Assembly (NCBI GenBank): GCA_017311315.1
Contig: CM029654.1
Coordinates: 6,641,382-6,705,381 of the forward strand
Direction of reading: 5' to 3'
Source: Dendrocalamus latiflorus
Taxonomy: Eukaryota > Streptophyta > Magnoliopsida > Poales > Poaceae
DNA: 64,000 nucleotides
The notes under the pieces: generated by a model
What the model was told of the DNA's origin: nothing
The model's input: only the letters and a program-made list of their open reading frames with translations
The model's database searches: none
Program-made: the position numbers and the translations under genes
In this document: in pieces, positions 1-11,168 of the stretch
How the letters are laid out: each line of letters opens with the position of its first letter
Position numbering within the stretch: position 1 is the first letter of the stretch

Positions 1-180
1 TCCTCCTTCGGCTTTGCTTTCTCCGTCCCTAGGCGTTGCTAATAGGGAAAAAACGGATGTTTTGTTTGCCTCACGGTGCCGAATGATTGCAGGCGCACAT
101 AGGAGGAGGGCGAAGAGGCTGCTGCTAAAGTTGGTGGGCTGCATCCGCCTCCTTTCTGAAATTTTTCCCCATTTAGTTTC
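1..180. other. Unassigned sequence at left edge
   Basis: No gene, RNA or transposon end could be recognised here. Composition is moderate GC and no long open frame with codon character is present. Confidence 0.3.
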
Positions 181-224
181 ATGAATGTGTGTATTAATCA
201 AAATTTATATGTATGCGAGAGTTG

Positions 225-420
225 GGAGTTGGGCCGTGCCGTGCCGGCACGGTCCAGGCCCATCGTGCTTCGTGCCGCTTCGTGCCGTGCCGACTTGGCC
301 CAGTCATCTTACCGTGCCGTGCCGTGCCGGCCCGCGTCGCCTCCGGCCAGGCCCAAGCACGGCCCAAAGCCCACCGTGCCAGCGTTAGTGCCGTGCCAGC
401 CCAAGCCCAGCCCAAAGTAA
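225..420. repeat. GTGCC/GGCAC-rich low-complexity block, probably hAT-derived
   Basis: The block is built of iterated GTGCCGTGCC and GGCCCA motifs. The same style of sequence occurs inside the hAT-like element at 20,702-26,466, both before and after the nested retrotransposon. Non-autonomous grass hAT elements often carry such GGCCC/GGCACG subterminal runs (established knowledge). I could not find matched terminal inverted repeats or an 8-bp target duplication here, so assignment to hAT is inference. Open frames across it are composition artefacts. Confidence 0.45.
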
Positions 421-1515
421 CTATACGCGAAGGCGGCGGCGACGACCGTCATCTTCTTTTCTCTTGTACTCGCCTCGTTAAGGAAAAGAGTACAATAACA
501 ATATATATATATATACTAACTATTACAACATGCGTACATAATATGTACTCGTCAATGTCTAGGTCGTTCATGCGTTCGAAGTCAGCATACGCTTGTACGA
601 TTTCGGGATTCTCTAGAAATGAGAAGTATGATGTTATGAAGAAATGGGAAGTGTCACCTTACAAATTTATATGCAGAAGAAGAGAGCCGTTGTTCTTCCG
701 AACGTTAACCCCAAAATCTAAACATTGCTGGCGCTGCGTGACCATTGTCTCATTTAAATAAATTCTTTCCTTTTGATTCCGGTCCTTTCTCGTAACCCTA
801 AGCATGATTATTTATCTACACCAATGAAATTAATTCCTAAGTAAATATTAATTAAATTATACTAAAGCGTATTACATGCTTATACCCACAGGAAGAGGGA
901 GCGGAGCCGTCGAGGGGAGGAGGCGGAGGCGCGGAGCCACCGAGGGGAGGCGGGAGAAGGGAGGGACCGAGGGGGGGGATTCGCCGAGGAGAGCGAGGCG
1001 GGTGGCAGAGAGCTGCGCGAGAGAGATGAGCGAGCGAGAGATGAGAGGGAGCTCGTCGCTCTGATGTAGCGACGACCGACGAGTGACTGCTGTGTGCGAT
1101 GCTAGATTAAAAGGGATGGGTATGTTTGGAATTTTTGCAGTTTAATCTCTAGAGTTATACAAAATTGCAATTAGGTCCTTCTTCCTCTTTGGATTTCTTC
1201 CGATTTACTCCTCCAGAACTCTGTTTTCTTCGCCTTACGATGTGTGTAAGGCGTCGCCTCGCCTCACGCCTTACCGCTTAAAAGGTGTGAGGGGGTGGGT
1301 CGCCTTACCTCGCCTTACCACCTTAATAACCTTAGCGTATTATCTACACCAATAATATTCTAATAATTTAATTCCTACGCATATTAAATTTTCTCAGGGA
1401 CATCACCTAAGCATAATACACATCTTTTCAGCAAGGATTTCTAAATTTAGCAAAATTTAGCCGGTAACTTTTATTTCTGCCTATTTTATTTTATTTCTCC
1501 CTTTTATTTCTTCTT
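421..1515. other. Intergenic sequence with AT-rich and GC-rich patches
   Basis: No gene is supported. Two AT-rich stretches, about 790-870 and 1,336-1,415, share the phrase ATCTACACCAAT followed by ATTAATTCCTA-like sequence, so they may be two fragments of one old repeat. A purine-rich GC patch (890-1,060) and a run of GCCTTA/AAGGCG motifs (1,230-1,320) look like transposon debris. A pyrimidine tract (1,500-1,570) leads into the tandem duplication. Confidence 0.4.
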
Positions 1516-2308
1516 TTTTTTCTTTTTTTTCCCTTTCCTTTTTCTTTTCCTCTTTTTCTATCTCTCCTTATCCGGTCGGTGCCTCATTTCTCGCCTCTCT
1601 CTTTTTCTCCCGCTCCTCCCCTACCTCCCAGATCTGGATCTCCCGCTCCCACCGTCCCAAGCGGTTGCGCCCGCCCTCGGGTTCTCCTTCCTCCCACGCG
1701 GCCACGCCCGCCGCCCGGCTCCTTCGGCCTTCGCCCGCCGCCGCTTCCCCCTCCGGCCCCTCCCCGGCTCCACCTCCCCCACCGCCTCCCCCTCCGCCCC
1801 CTCCCCGGGACCCCGGCTCCCCCTCCCCGCTGCGGCGCCGCCCCATCCCCACCGCCCCTCCCTCCCTCGGCTCCCCACCCCCCTCCCCCGCCGGCTCCCC
1901 TCCCCGCACAGAGGAGGCCGGATCCGGGCGGGAGGCGTCGGAGATGGCCAGATCCGGGCGGCGGCGGCCTGGATCTGGTGCGGGGTCGCCGGATCCGGCG
2001 GCGGAGAGCGGATCCGGGCGGCAAGACCGGCTGTGGCCGGATCCGTGGCGGTAGAAAACGCGAAAGCAGGTGGCCGCCCGAAGAGGCGGCGGCGGACGGA
2101 GATGCAGCGGCGGTGAGCGGTGGCCGCCCCCGGGATTAGCACCTCCCGGGGGCAGCATCGGTGGAAAGCAGCGGTGGAGGAGCTAGAGCAGCGCGTTTCG
2201 TGAGGTGGAGTGGGGTGGGGTGGGGTGGGGACCACATGTCAGTGAAAAAGGAAGGAGTGTAGAATGCACCATCACCTTGAACTCCTTCTTTTAAGGAGTA
2301 GAGATTCT
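1516..2308. repeat. Tandem duplication, unit 1 (~0.79 kb)
   Basis: The unit starts in a T/C-rich tract and runs through a CCG/GGATCC-rich block (1,640-2,130). It then has a GTGGGG run and ends with a stretch reading CACCATCACCTTGAACT followed by AGGAGTAGAGA. The whole order is repeated immediately downstream (2,309-3,205) at high identity. Long open frames in both strands come from CCN/CGG repetition and have no domain. Whether it is a transposon or a duplicated gene leader is not resolved. Confidence 0.75.
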
Positions 2309-3205
2309 TTTTTTTTCTTTTTTTCCCTTTCCTTTTTCTTTTCCTCTTTTTCTATCTCTCCTTATCCAGTCGGTGCCTCATTTCTCGCCTCTCTCTTTTT
2401 CGCCCGCTCCTCCCCCACCTCCCAGATCTGGATCTCCCGCTCCCACCGTCCCACGCGGCTGCGCCCGCCCTCGGGTTCTCCTTCCTCCCACGTGCCCGCG
2501 CCCACCGCCCGGCTCCTTCGGCCTTCGCCCGCCGCCGCTTCCCCCTCTGGCCCCTCCCCGGCTCCGCCTCCCCCGCTGCCTCCCCCTCCGCCCCCTCCCC
2601 GGGACCCCGGCTCCCCCTCCCCGCTGCGGCACCGCCCCATCCCCACCGCCCCCTCCCTCCCTCGGCCCCCTACCGCCCCTCCCCCGCCGGCTCCCCTCCC
2701 CGCACAGAGGAGGCCGGATCCGGGCGGGAGGCGTCGGAGATGGCCAGATCCTGGCGGCGGCGACCTGGATCTGGTGCGGGGTCGCCGGATCCGGCGGCGA
2801 AGAGCGGAGGCGGCCGGATCCCGGCGACGACGCGGGCGAGCGCGACCACGACGACGGCGGGGGCGACGACGGCGGCACGCGAGCGCAGTCGGGCGGATCC
2901 GGCGCAGCGGAGGCTGGATCCGGGCGGCAAGACCGGCTGTGGCCGGATTCGTGGCGGTGGAAGACGCGGAAGCAGGTGGCCGCCCGAAGAGGCGGCGGCG
3001 GACGGAGATGCAGCGGCGGTGAGCGGTGGCCGCCCCCGGGATTAGCACCTCCCGGGGGCAGCAGCGGTGGAAAGCAGCGGTGGAGGAGCTAGAGCAACGC
3101 GTTTCGTGAGGTGGGGTGGGGTGGGGTGGGGACCACATGTCAGTGAAAAAGGAAGGAGTGTAGAATGCACCATCACCTTGAACTTCTTCTTTTAGGAGTA
3201 GAGAA
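2309..3205. repeat. Tandem duplication, unit 2 (~0.90 kb) with ~100-bp expansion
   Basis: This is the second copy of the preceding unit, in direct orientation. It carries roughly 100 extra bases (about 2,805-2,915) made of GCGACGACG/GGCGGATCC-type sequence that unit 1 lacks. It also has scattered substitutions, for example the start of the cytosine-rich block and the end (AACTTCTTC versus AACTCCTTC). The copy ends 28 bp left of the Helitron boundary. Confidence 0.75.
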
Positions 3206-3232
3206 TATGCTATTATGTTACATTAAACTTCA

Positions 3233-3262
3233 CTAGTATAATGCCCGTGCTAACGCCACGGT
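3233..3262 (-). repeat. Helitron 3' terminus with hairpin
   Basis: On the plus strand this reads CTAGTATAATG, then CCGTG-CTAACGC-CACGG. On the minus strand it is a GC hairpin followed a few bases later by terminal CTAG, the 3' signature that ends rolling-circle transfer. A second, near-identical motif lies about 90 bp further in. Confidence 0.85.
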
Positions 3263-3324
3263 TTAATCTTAGGGTTGCATATGAGAAAAGCTAATATTTC
3301 TTTTTGCATAGTTCAACTTTTACA

Positions 3325-3356
3325 CAATTGTATAGTGCCCGTGCTAACGCAACGGT
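3325..3356 (-). repeat. Internal second copy of the Helitron 3'-end motif
   Basis: CAATTGTATAGTGCCCGTGCTAACGC and AACGG repeat the terminal motif ~90 bp inside the element. The base corresponding to the CTAG end is TTGTATAG, so the internal copy lacks a perfect CTAG. It may be a superseded terminator. Confidence 0.7.
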
Positions 3357-3657
3357 TTTATTCTGGGATTCACATGAAAATAACCAAACAACAACATTTT
3401 TCGATAGTTTAAGTAACCCGCAATTGTATATAACCATGTATGTTATCCGGAGAACACTCATGCATAACAAGGCATAATAAAGTCTTGTCTGGCATATCTA
3501 CCCTACTAATTTATGAGTTTCTGGATTCGCTTTTTTAATTCACGACGCCAGAGATAAATATTCTCGTTCCATGCAGGATTGGCCAATGTCATGGCGAGAT
3601 TGAAATGATTGAAAATTATGTCTAATATAGCTGTATATGGCATGCTTGGATCAACAC

Positions 3658-4516
3658 TAGAGATGGCAACGGGCATAAACCCGCCGGGTTTTGCTATCCC
3701 AAACCCGTGCCCATGAAAGTTGGATGTGCCCGCTAAAAAACCCATACCCGTGACGGGTGTAGATTTTTGCCCAGACCCATGCCCACTGGGTTAACGGGTA
3801 CCCACGGGTCGCCCGTCGGGTCAGTAACGCGAGCTGCAACAATGGTTAATGGAGAGGAGGAAGAAATTCACCAGCCATCTTCGTTGGAGCCGGAGGGCAG
3901 CGCCATGGCCAAGGGCCTACTACTGCGATGCGCATTGGCTGCGGCGTGGGGGCGGCGGGCTGTCGCCGTGGGGGCGGCAGGCTAAACTGGAAGGCGAGGC
4001 GACGGCGAGGGCGTGCGGGAGGACGAGCGTACGGTGAGAGTGGCGGGAGCAGGAGCGGGAGCTGCGGGACGAGAGGGAGAGCGTGGAGACTGCCAGAGAC
4101 CGAGCGCGAAGCGCCAGATGCGCCGCCGCTGCGGCGGCTGTTGAATCGGGGTGGGGACTGTGGAGGAGTGAGTAGTGACCGCGGCCGAGTGCTAGCTAGG
4201 GTTAGCCGTATGGGTAATAGGGCATTGCCACATTGGATTTGGGGGCTTGGGGCTAAATGGCTAATGGGCTATGGGCTGGGCTGGTTTGCCTGGGAGGCTG
4301 GGAGCCTGGGTTTATAACTCCTATGGATCGGGTTTATATTACCCATGGGTTTACGGGTTTGGGTACTATAGGAACGTACCCGAACCCGGCAGACCCGATG
4401 GGTTGGGCTTTTTGCCCATTAAGAGACCCATGGGTTAGGAAATTGACTCAGACCCATGCCCTAATAGAGTAAAAACCCACCGGGTATTGGGTTTCGGGTA
4501 CCCATTGCCATCTCTA
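3658..4516. mobile_element. Non-autonomous hAT element (859 bp) nested in the Helitron
   Basis: The ends are terminal inverted repeats TAGAGATGGCAACGGG (left) and, reverse-complemented, TAGAGATGGCAATGGG (right). It is flanked by a perfect 8-bp target duplication ATCAACAC (3,650-3,657 and 4,517-4,524), diagnostic of the hAT superfamily. Subterminal regions are packed with ACCCGNNGGGTT and CCCATG motifs. The GC-rich centre (3,840-4,200) has no transposase; it may be captured host sequence, but I recognise no product. Confidence 0.92.
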
Positions 4517-4640
4517 ATCAACACCCATGTACCATAGATTTGGAGAATGCGGATCCATAATGTACACAGTTTTGTTACCCATGTCAAATATGAATAAAGT
4601 ATAGTTCCTGTCTCCAAAATATGGCAATAGAACCTGTAGC

Positions 4641-4780
4641 ACCAGCCGGCTATCAGCACGTACACGCCATCAGCAGGCCAGTAGCACCAGCAGAAGGGCA
4701 CCAGCCGGCTATCAGCCCGTACACGCCATCAGCAGGCCAGTAGCAGCAGCAGACGGCCATCCGCAGGCAAGCAGGTAGCA
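4641..4780. repeat. 59-bp tandem repeat near the Helitron 3' end
   Basis: The phrase ACCAGCCGGCTATCAGC recurs at 4,641 and 4,700 (period 59), and the following segment degrades into AGCAG/CATC units. A related CAGCAG/AGTAGCAT array lies near the other end of the Helitron (12,100-12,235). Confidence 0.7.
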
Positions 4781-5448
4781 GCAGCCGATCATCAGCAAGA
4801 AAACCAGGGCGTAGGCACAGGGAACAACCAAGGGCTGGAAGTGAATTATTTACTTCGCACCATCTATTATAGAACAAACCAAAATTCATCCGAGAAGATA
4901 CTTATTGAACTAACTCATCACTATCAAATGTAGAGTTAGTCGTGTGTACAGTATGCAGTTTTTAAACCCGATGTACAGAGATCCAATCTAGGACTGAAAT
5001 TCCAGGTCTGAAGCCAAAAGAACTGAAATGGTGCATACTTGCACAAACGAAAGCTGGCAACAAACGCAACCAAGAGAGTTAATGTGTCAACACACGCAAC
5101 CTAGGGTAAGACTCAATCTGAAACAGACAACATTGTCAACATGCTTGCCATAGTAGCATTTTCTCTTCTGGATCAGTAAAAACTATCCTCTCATCAGCAC
5201 CTTGCTAAATATTATACTATGTGAATGACATTTATCCTCGTTTACATCAACACTGTCCACCAAATGTCATTTATCCTCAGTACATCAGCACCTGCAAGAG
5301 TATTAATGCAAACGAGAAATCATAAGTAGTAATCCGCAAAAATAAAATGGTTTACCAAGGTGCCCAGAAATAAAAATATCAAGCACATGCCCAACAATAT
5401 ATATTCACATGAGGACTGATAAAATGGTTTGAGTATACACACCGTCAA

Positions 5449-7608
5449 TCACCAATTTAGGACGTCTTTGTAAACTATATTCTTGGTGCTCTTCCCTGTA
5501 GGATCCAAGTCCTCTTTTGGTTTTGCCAAAATTCTTGTTGTTGATCTTGACACCCCCCTTGATAAACCAACATAAAGCTGTCCATGCGAGAACACGGGTT
5601 CTGGAAGGTAGATCCCAACGTTAGGGATGGTTTGTCCCTGCGATTTATTTATTGTCATGGCAAAACTTAATCGCACTGGGAATTGTTTTCTCTTGAACTT
5701 GAAAGGAAGAGAAATATCATCCGAGGGAGACAATGGTAGCCTTGGTATAAAAACTCTGTTCCGTACATGTTGTCCACCAACGATCTCAGCATCAATTGCA
5801 TTGTCTTGCAATGCTCTGACCATAAGCCTTGTGCCATTGCACAAGCCATTGTTTGGATCAAGATTGCGGAGAAGAATCACAGGACAATTGATTTTTAGCT
5901 TTAGCTCGTGCGGGGGGAGGCCATTTGGAGTTATTGAGTTCAAAAAATCAATAGGAAAGTGATTCTGAGTATCATCAACAACAGTGTCAAAGCTGTGGTA
6001 AACCTTTTCCTCACCTGGAAACCTCTCAATCATCATTGCATTTAGCCTATCAACATGTTCATTTTTGGTGGATAGAATGGCACGCGAGTTCATATAGGTG
6101 GCTGATGTTGCATGTTCTTCAAGTGACGGGAAAACATCTTGAATGAGTTTGTTGACTGCCATGTCCGTGTCAGTATATCCAATCACAATGTCATCAGGGA
6201 GTCGAACATAATCATCTCCAATCGTTTCCTCAGTTCCATTTCCAATTCGTAGTAGGTACTCAGAAAACCATGGGTCTGACTGTGCTCTCATATTTCGTGA
6301 CAATCTTATCTTCCTTATTTTATCCCACAAATAGGATCTTTGCAAAGTAGCATCAGTTACCTGTGCTCTTGTCCCACGTGTCACCACAGGAAGGACCTGT
6401 CTGAAGTCTCCACCAAATACCATGACCTTTCCTCCAAATGGCAAAGCACATTCCATAATATCCTGTAGGGACCTATCAAGTGTCTCAACGCACTGACGCT
6501 TGGTCATGGCAACTTCATCCCAAATAATCAAAGACGCCCTACGAAGCAACTCTGCAGTGCCACTTTGCTTTGTAAAGCTGCACATGCTGTTGTCCCCAAT
6601 TTTAATTGGAATTTTAAACCTGGAGTGTGCAGTGCATCCTCCGGGCAATATTGATGCTGCTATACCAGATGTGGCTGTTGCGATGGCTATTAATCCTTTG
6701 GACTGAACTATAGCAAGGAGCGCCTTGTATAGGAACGTCTTGCCCGTGCCTCCCGGACCATCCACAAAAAAAACTTGGCTCTTGTTGGAAAAGACATGCT
6801 GAACGATTTCATCAAACCCTTCTCTCTGCTCCTTGTTAAGAGAATCAAAAATATCTAAGTGTTCTTGGTCTACAGAGACATTCTGTTCCTCTCTAACCTC
6901 TTTCATCATGTCAATGGAGCTTGGACTCATATCACAAATAGGTGGCAGACCATAATCCCTGATATCTTTACCCATCGAGTGAAGCATATCCCGTATGTCT
7001 CTGAGCACGATTTGCTCCACTGTCGACGTGTTGGTGTTGTCCCGGCTAAAGTCTTCACCTAGAGCGTCCTTATGCTTATCCCATAGTCCACGTATGTTAG
7101 TGGCCTCGCAGAATACAAGAATGGTAGCAAACAACCTTCGCAAGGCACACGGCATCTGGAAAGTGGTGGCCTCAGTCAAGCAGTCGTCGATTGATCTGTC
7201 CGTCTCGATAAGCCCTCTTTTCTCACATGCTTCCCTAAAAGTAGAGTATGTTACACCAGCCAATGTTCTTAAATCCTCAAATGATGTTGCACCTCTCACA
7301 TGATTCAGTAGAACTCTTAGGAAGTATCTCTCCCCTTCAGCAGGGTTAGCATAGACAATCCGCCCTATCTGTCCTGACGCTTGTTTCCTTCCTTGCCATA
7401 CTTTTCTCCCTGTGATCCAACGGTAGTGTTCTGGAAATTCTCTATACAATATTTTTCTTGCTGCCCTTTCTTCACGGTTTTTATTGAAATACTCTGTCAG
7501 TGTGGTCCTATTAGAACCTGGGCGACTCACAACATCCTCCAGGTTTTCATTATCATTGTATGTCACGGACTGCATATCAGGCAAATGTAGATGGAGCTGC
7601 AATACTGC
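5449..7608 (-). pseudogene. Helitron helicase domain (Pif1/RecD-like), 3' part of RepHel
   Basis: The frame encodes about 717 residues ending at a stop near 5,449. Walker A (GPGGTGKTFLYKAL) lies near residue 283, Walker B (IIWDEVAM) follows, then GGDFRQVLPV, and near the C-terminus the SF1 motifs TINKSQGQT and YVGLSRG. These are the hallmark motifs of Helitron Pif1-type 5'-3' DNA helicases, which drive strand displacement during rolling-circle transposition (established knowledge). The apparent start methionine is internal: residues just upstream belong to the Rep segment in a frame one base off. The helicase motifs themselves look intact. Expression alone is uncertain because the upstream frame is broken. 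Confidence 0.9.
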
Positions 7609-8555
7609 CGGAAAACTCCAAACATTGGGAATCCGAATATCCTGTGCACAGCTTCCGGTGGAGATATGTACCTAGCACTCCTATACTGTTGTATCTCATT
7701 GATGACACCATCATCTCTATCATTTTGGTCTGCATTTACCGAGAATGATGCTTGGTCGTGGCCTTTATATACGTACTTAAATAGATACTTCACTGCTTTA
7801 ATGCTTGAGCATGCTTCAACATTTATGTGACAGTTATATCTAAAGAGCAGACCAGGGTTGTAGGGAACCACCCACCTGTTATCTAATTCTGCTCTCATAA
7901 TCCTGGCTCGACGTCCATCATCCCTTCTCCTGTAGGTTGGATAGGAGTCCTTTCCTTGTTGGGTTGCCTCACAGAACTGTCGAGGGTACTGAAAGCGGCA
8001 CTCCCCATCCACCATGCACGCGCAGTTTTTGTTTAGCACGCCACATGGTCCATGTAACATATGGCTGATAACCAGATCATGTAACTCTGGATATTTGTCC
8101 TTGTCTGGTATCTCCGCTGAAATAACTCGATCATATGCATCCGGGGTTGTCAACTTACTCCCTGACTTCATGATCAGCAGGAAATGCTCATGTGGCAGCC
8201 CCCTTTTCTGGAACTCGGTAACATGGACGTATGCTGCAACATCACCAAAATACTTTGTCTTGATCAAAAGATCTTTTAGATCCCGCAACTTTGCCCTGTA
8301 CACTCTTGCAACCAATTCTGGCCTATCTTGTGGTTCCTGCCCTGGTTCGAGATTGCTTGTTATCTCTTCCCAGTAGGGGTTGCATGTCATGGTGATGAAG
8401 TAATCAGGCTTGCCAAAACGCTGCACAATAGCCATAGCATTAAGGAACCTTTGTTGCATGTCTCGATCGCATCCTGGGAATGATCTTGGCAGCACAATTC
8501 TCTTGCCAACCCTAGAACCCTGCGTCTCTCCAGCAGAGATAACATCAACCAGTCC
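7609..8555 (-). pseudogene. Helitron Rep (HUH endonuclease) domain, middle part of RepHel
   Basis: An intron acceptor at 8,557-8,556 opens an exon encoding the Rep domain. Visible motifs are FITMTCNPYW, the HUH pair in GLPHEHFLLIMK, and the catalytic tyrosine region KYLFKYVYKG with two tyrosines four residues apart. These make the nick and the covalent DNA link in Helitron transposition (established knowledge). The frame then runs into a stop because a single-base change in the TTTTCCGG stretch (7,608-7,617) throws it out of register with the helicase. All catalytic residues I can check are present, so inactivation is by frame only. Confidence 0.9.
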
Positions 8556-8658
8556 CTATAATATATTTAAGCACATATAATTTTAGCGAAAGGCAGTAAC
8601 AAGGTTGCAAAGTTCACAAACAAAATAATAAATAAATAAAATAATATGAGTGGTTACC

Positions 8659-8945
8659 TGGTATAGCTCTGCCCGTATTAGTTTTTGGTTATCGGGATTA
8701 GAGTACCAATCTAGCCTCATAGACTCAATCTTTATATACATATCCACAACCCACTGCTGAAAAAGACGTCCTCCAAATAATAAAATATTAAAAAGTCCCC
8801 GTCTAACTTGCAACTTAAAGCAGTAGTATTCTCGTGCAGTTACATATCTTGTGGATTGTGCTGCCTCTGCAACTCCACTTAGCACATCACCTTCTTGTAC
8901 GTCATTGTCGCCTTCTTCCGCCAGATTTTCGTTATTATTATCAGC
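8659..8945 (-). pseudogene. Helitron RepHel internal exon
   Basis: An exon-like segment encodes an acidic stretch followed by TREYYCFKLQVR, then GRLFQQWVVDMY, typical of the linker between the Helitron N domain and Rep. A GT donor follows RAELYQ at the left end. The acceptor at the right (about 8,945) is a TTTATCTTGCAG-type tract. Boundaries are by eye. Confidence 0.7.
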
Positions 8946-9057
8946 TGCAAGATAGATAAAATAATAGATCATGTTATAATATAGTATTATAGCAGCGATT
9001 CAATAGTACCAGTATTATAGCAGAAAATAATATAGGAGATAATACCTTGATAACCAC

Positions 9058-9995
9058 CAGTAGTCCCATCATCCATGTAATTAACATTATTAGTAGAAGC
9101 CGGGGTTGCAGATGGTGGAGTGACTGGACCCCCACTGTACGGCATAAACTTGTTCCATCCCGTTTCCCCTCGTGGGTTATATATAGGATAAGCTAATGGG
9201 TCATAACAACCATGGTATGCTCAGATATACTGCGGACGACGATCGGTCTTTCCATATACAACCACACTCCTATCAAAACATCTCTGTGGATCGTTCCCTT
9301 CTATCCAGATAGCAGCAACTTGGGATGCTGTTGGGGCATTGTACCTTCTCTGGTCAGGTGTGATATTTGTATTGAGTTCAATCCGGTAGTCATCCAAGTT
9401 TGGAAAAGCACCATTTCTCCTAAAAGTATGAACATATGGGTTATCCTGCAAAATTGCAAGGATATTTCGGATGAGGTTGATATCAAGATCAGGGGACCTT
9501 TTGACTCTATGTGATAAGGCCTCATCTTCTGTATCATAAAAGTAGAGCTGCAGATGTCGAGCGTCGTCGCCACCTGGCACCAGGTGGTCCAGACGGTGGT
9601 ACAACCCACCATGAACTCGAAATGTATAAATACCAGTCCCTACTGGACTGTTATATCTGCGGTCAATGGTAACCCCTAGACTTGCAAAGGCAAAATGCGA
9701 GTTGATATAACGTATATGTTTCCTAAAATATTTTGCATCATCATGCACTTGACTTGTGAATAATCTTTTCAACTCTGCATGAACCTCTGGTATATGTATT
9801 TGTACTTTTCCTTTTCTACAACAAAACCCGGGTGTCTCATACTGAAACCTCATCGCACCACAGTAACTGCAGTCAGGGACATTTCTCAATTTATATCGTT
9901 GTGGTAGGTTCTGGTAGATGAAGTCATATGGATCATCATCTGTCATACTATTTGCAGCTGGACCATCTGGAAGCACGCGATACGACTCATAATCA
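9058..9995 (-). pseudogene. Helitron-like N domain exon with premature stop
   Basis: The segment encodes a CX2C zinc-binding motif (CSYCGAMRF ... FCCRKGKV) and the HIRYINSHFAFASLG and GTGIYTFRVHG signatures of the Helitron N-terminal domain. The frame reads to RPQYI, then TGA (9,221-9,223), then continues in the same frame as AYHGCYDPLAYP, the usual family continuation. The stop is most simply a CGA-to-TGA change at a CpG. A GT donor follows near 9,046. The region belongs to the same minus-strand gene as Rep and helicase. Confidence 0.85.
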
Positions 9996-10607
9996 TGACC
10001 TGTGTACGAGACATTGTAGTAATCAATTTTATATATAAATATGCTCTATGGAAAGACTTATTTATTGAAGTTGGATTTGTAATATGACGTATAGATGTCG
10101 TCGTAGTACCTTGCGCATGCCGCTGAATGACTCCATCATCATCGTATAAGTTTTCGTTGTGCAATCCATGGCCGCCGTCCATGGCATCTTCATCACCGGC
10201 CCAACCATCATGCGTTGGTTCGAATAGTTCACGGTCGAATTCATCTTCATTGGTTTGGACATCTACATGGTTGCGGCGCCGCTCAGGTAAATGAATTTCT
10301 GCAAATATATTTGTAATAAGTACAGTAGCATATATGTAAATGCCTTATTTTTTTATAAAAAATAGCATGAGGTTGTGCTCACCTGACTCGCCGGAAGTAG
10401 GCAATGGACCTGAAAGGACCGTATGTGGGCCTCTAGGTCGTGGAACATAATTATCATTTCTGTGTAGCCACTCTGTGGGATCTGCTGACTCATCATTTTC
10501 CAATACAGTTGATAATCCAGTTCCAAAACTTACACCTTCACATATGGACGGCAGTTCATGGTATATCAGATGGTTGAGGAAATGCATAAGTTGAAGATAT
10601 TACTCAC

Positions 10608-10811
10608 CTGCGGGAGAAGATGCCGGCACTGTTTGAGACACAACAGAGGTGGTGGTAATATTTTGCATTGCAGCCTTCCTCCGTACTCGGTATTCACGTT
10701 GTTTTCTATTAATCTCCTCCCTTTGCTGATCGGTCATCTCAGCTCTTCGTTTTCGTTGTCGTGCATTCCTTTGTTCCCTTGTAGCATCAGCACTGTCTGC
10801 AGGTCTCGTTT
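10608..10811 (-). pseudogene. Helitron 5' exon with basic region, copy 2
   Basis: Flanked by AG (right) and GT (left) splice signals, this exon encodes a strongly basic stretch containing QRKRRAEMTDQQREEINRKQ and then REYRVRRKAA. This arginine-rich region is common near the N-terminus of grass Helitron proteins and probably contacts nucleic acid (inference). It is a paralogue of the exon at 11,169-11,358. The exon between them (10,908-11,069) is acidic. Another exon follows at about 10,383-10,558 (PRPRGPHTVLSGPLPTSGES). Confidence 0.75.
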
Positions 10812-10907
10812 CTGGGGACAGAGGCACATGTTTATGTCATTATAGTAGAGATGGTTTGTGTAGACATTAAAAGAATGTTACTTTTACACAATAAACTCGA
10901 ATTATAC

Positions 10908-11069
10908 CTGGGTCATCCTCGCTGTAGGCCACAGATAGTGCACTGTCTCTTATGGTCGATGTGCCAACGCCAACATGGGTATGCTTCCCATCTGCATCTG
11001 TTTGCATATTGTCATTGTCCAATATAATTGGCGTGTTTTCATCATGTGGGTTGGAATTTTCGTCAATTC
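10908..11069 (-). pseudogene. Helitron 5' acidic exon
   Basis: An AG acceptor at 11,071-11,070 and a GT donor after CCAG (10,908) bound an exon encoding an Asn/Asp-rich segment (ENSNPHDENTPIILDND). It sits between the two basic exons. No domain is recognised. Confidence 0.55.
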
Positions 11070-11168
11070 CTATGATTGGGTTGCACAAAATGGTTGAGCA
11101 TGTTTAGGGATAAATCATACGGGTTAATGGAGTAATAAGTGTCCATCGAACAAAGAGATTAAGTACCT

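Noticed and set aside
1568..3138. Long open frames on both strands, Pro/Arg/Gly-rich
   Set aside because: They overlap in several frames, consist of CCN/CGG repetition, contain no domain and repeat with the tandem duplication.
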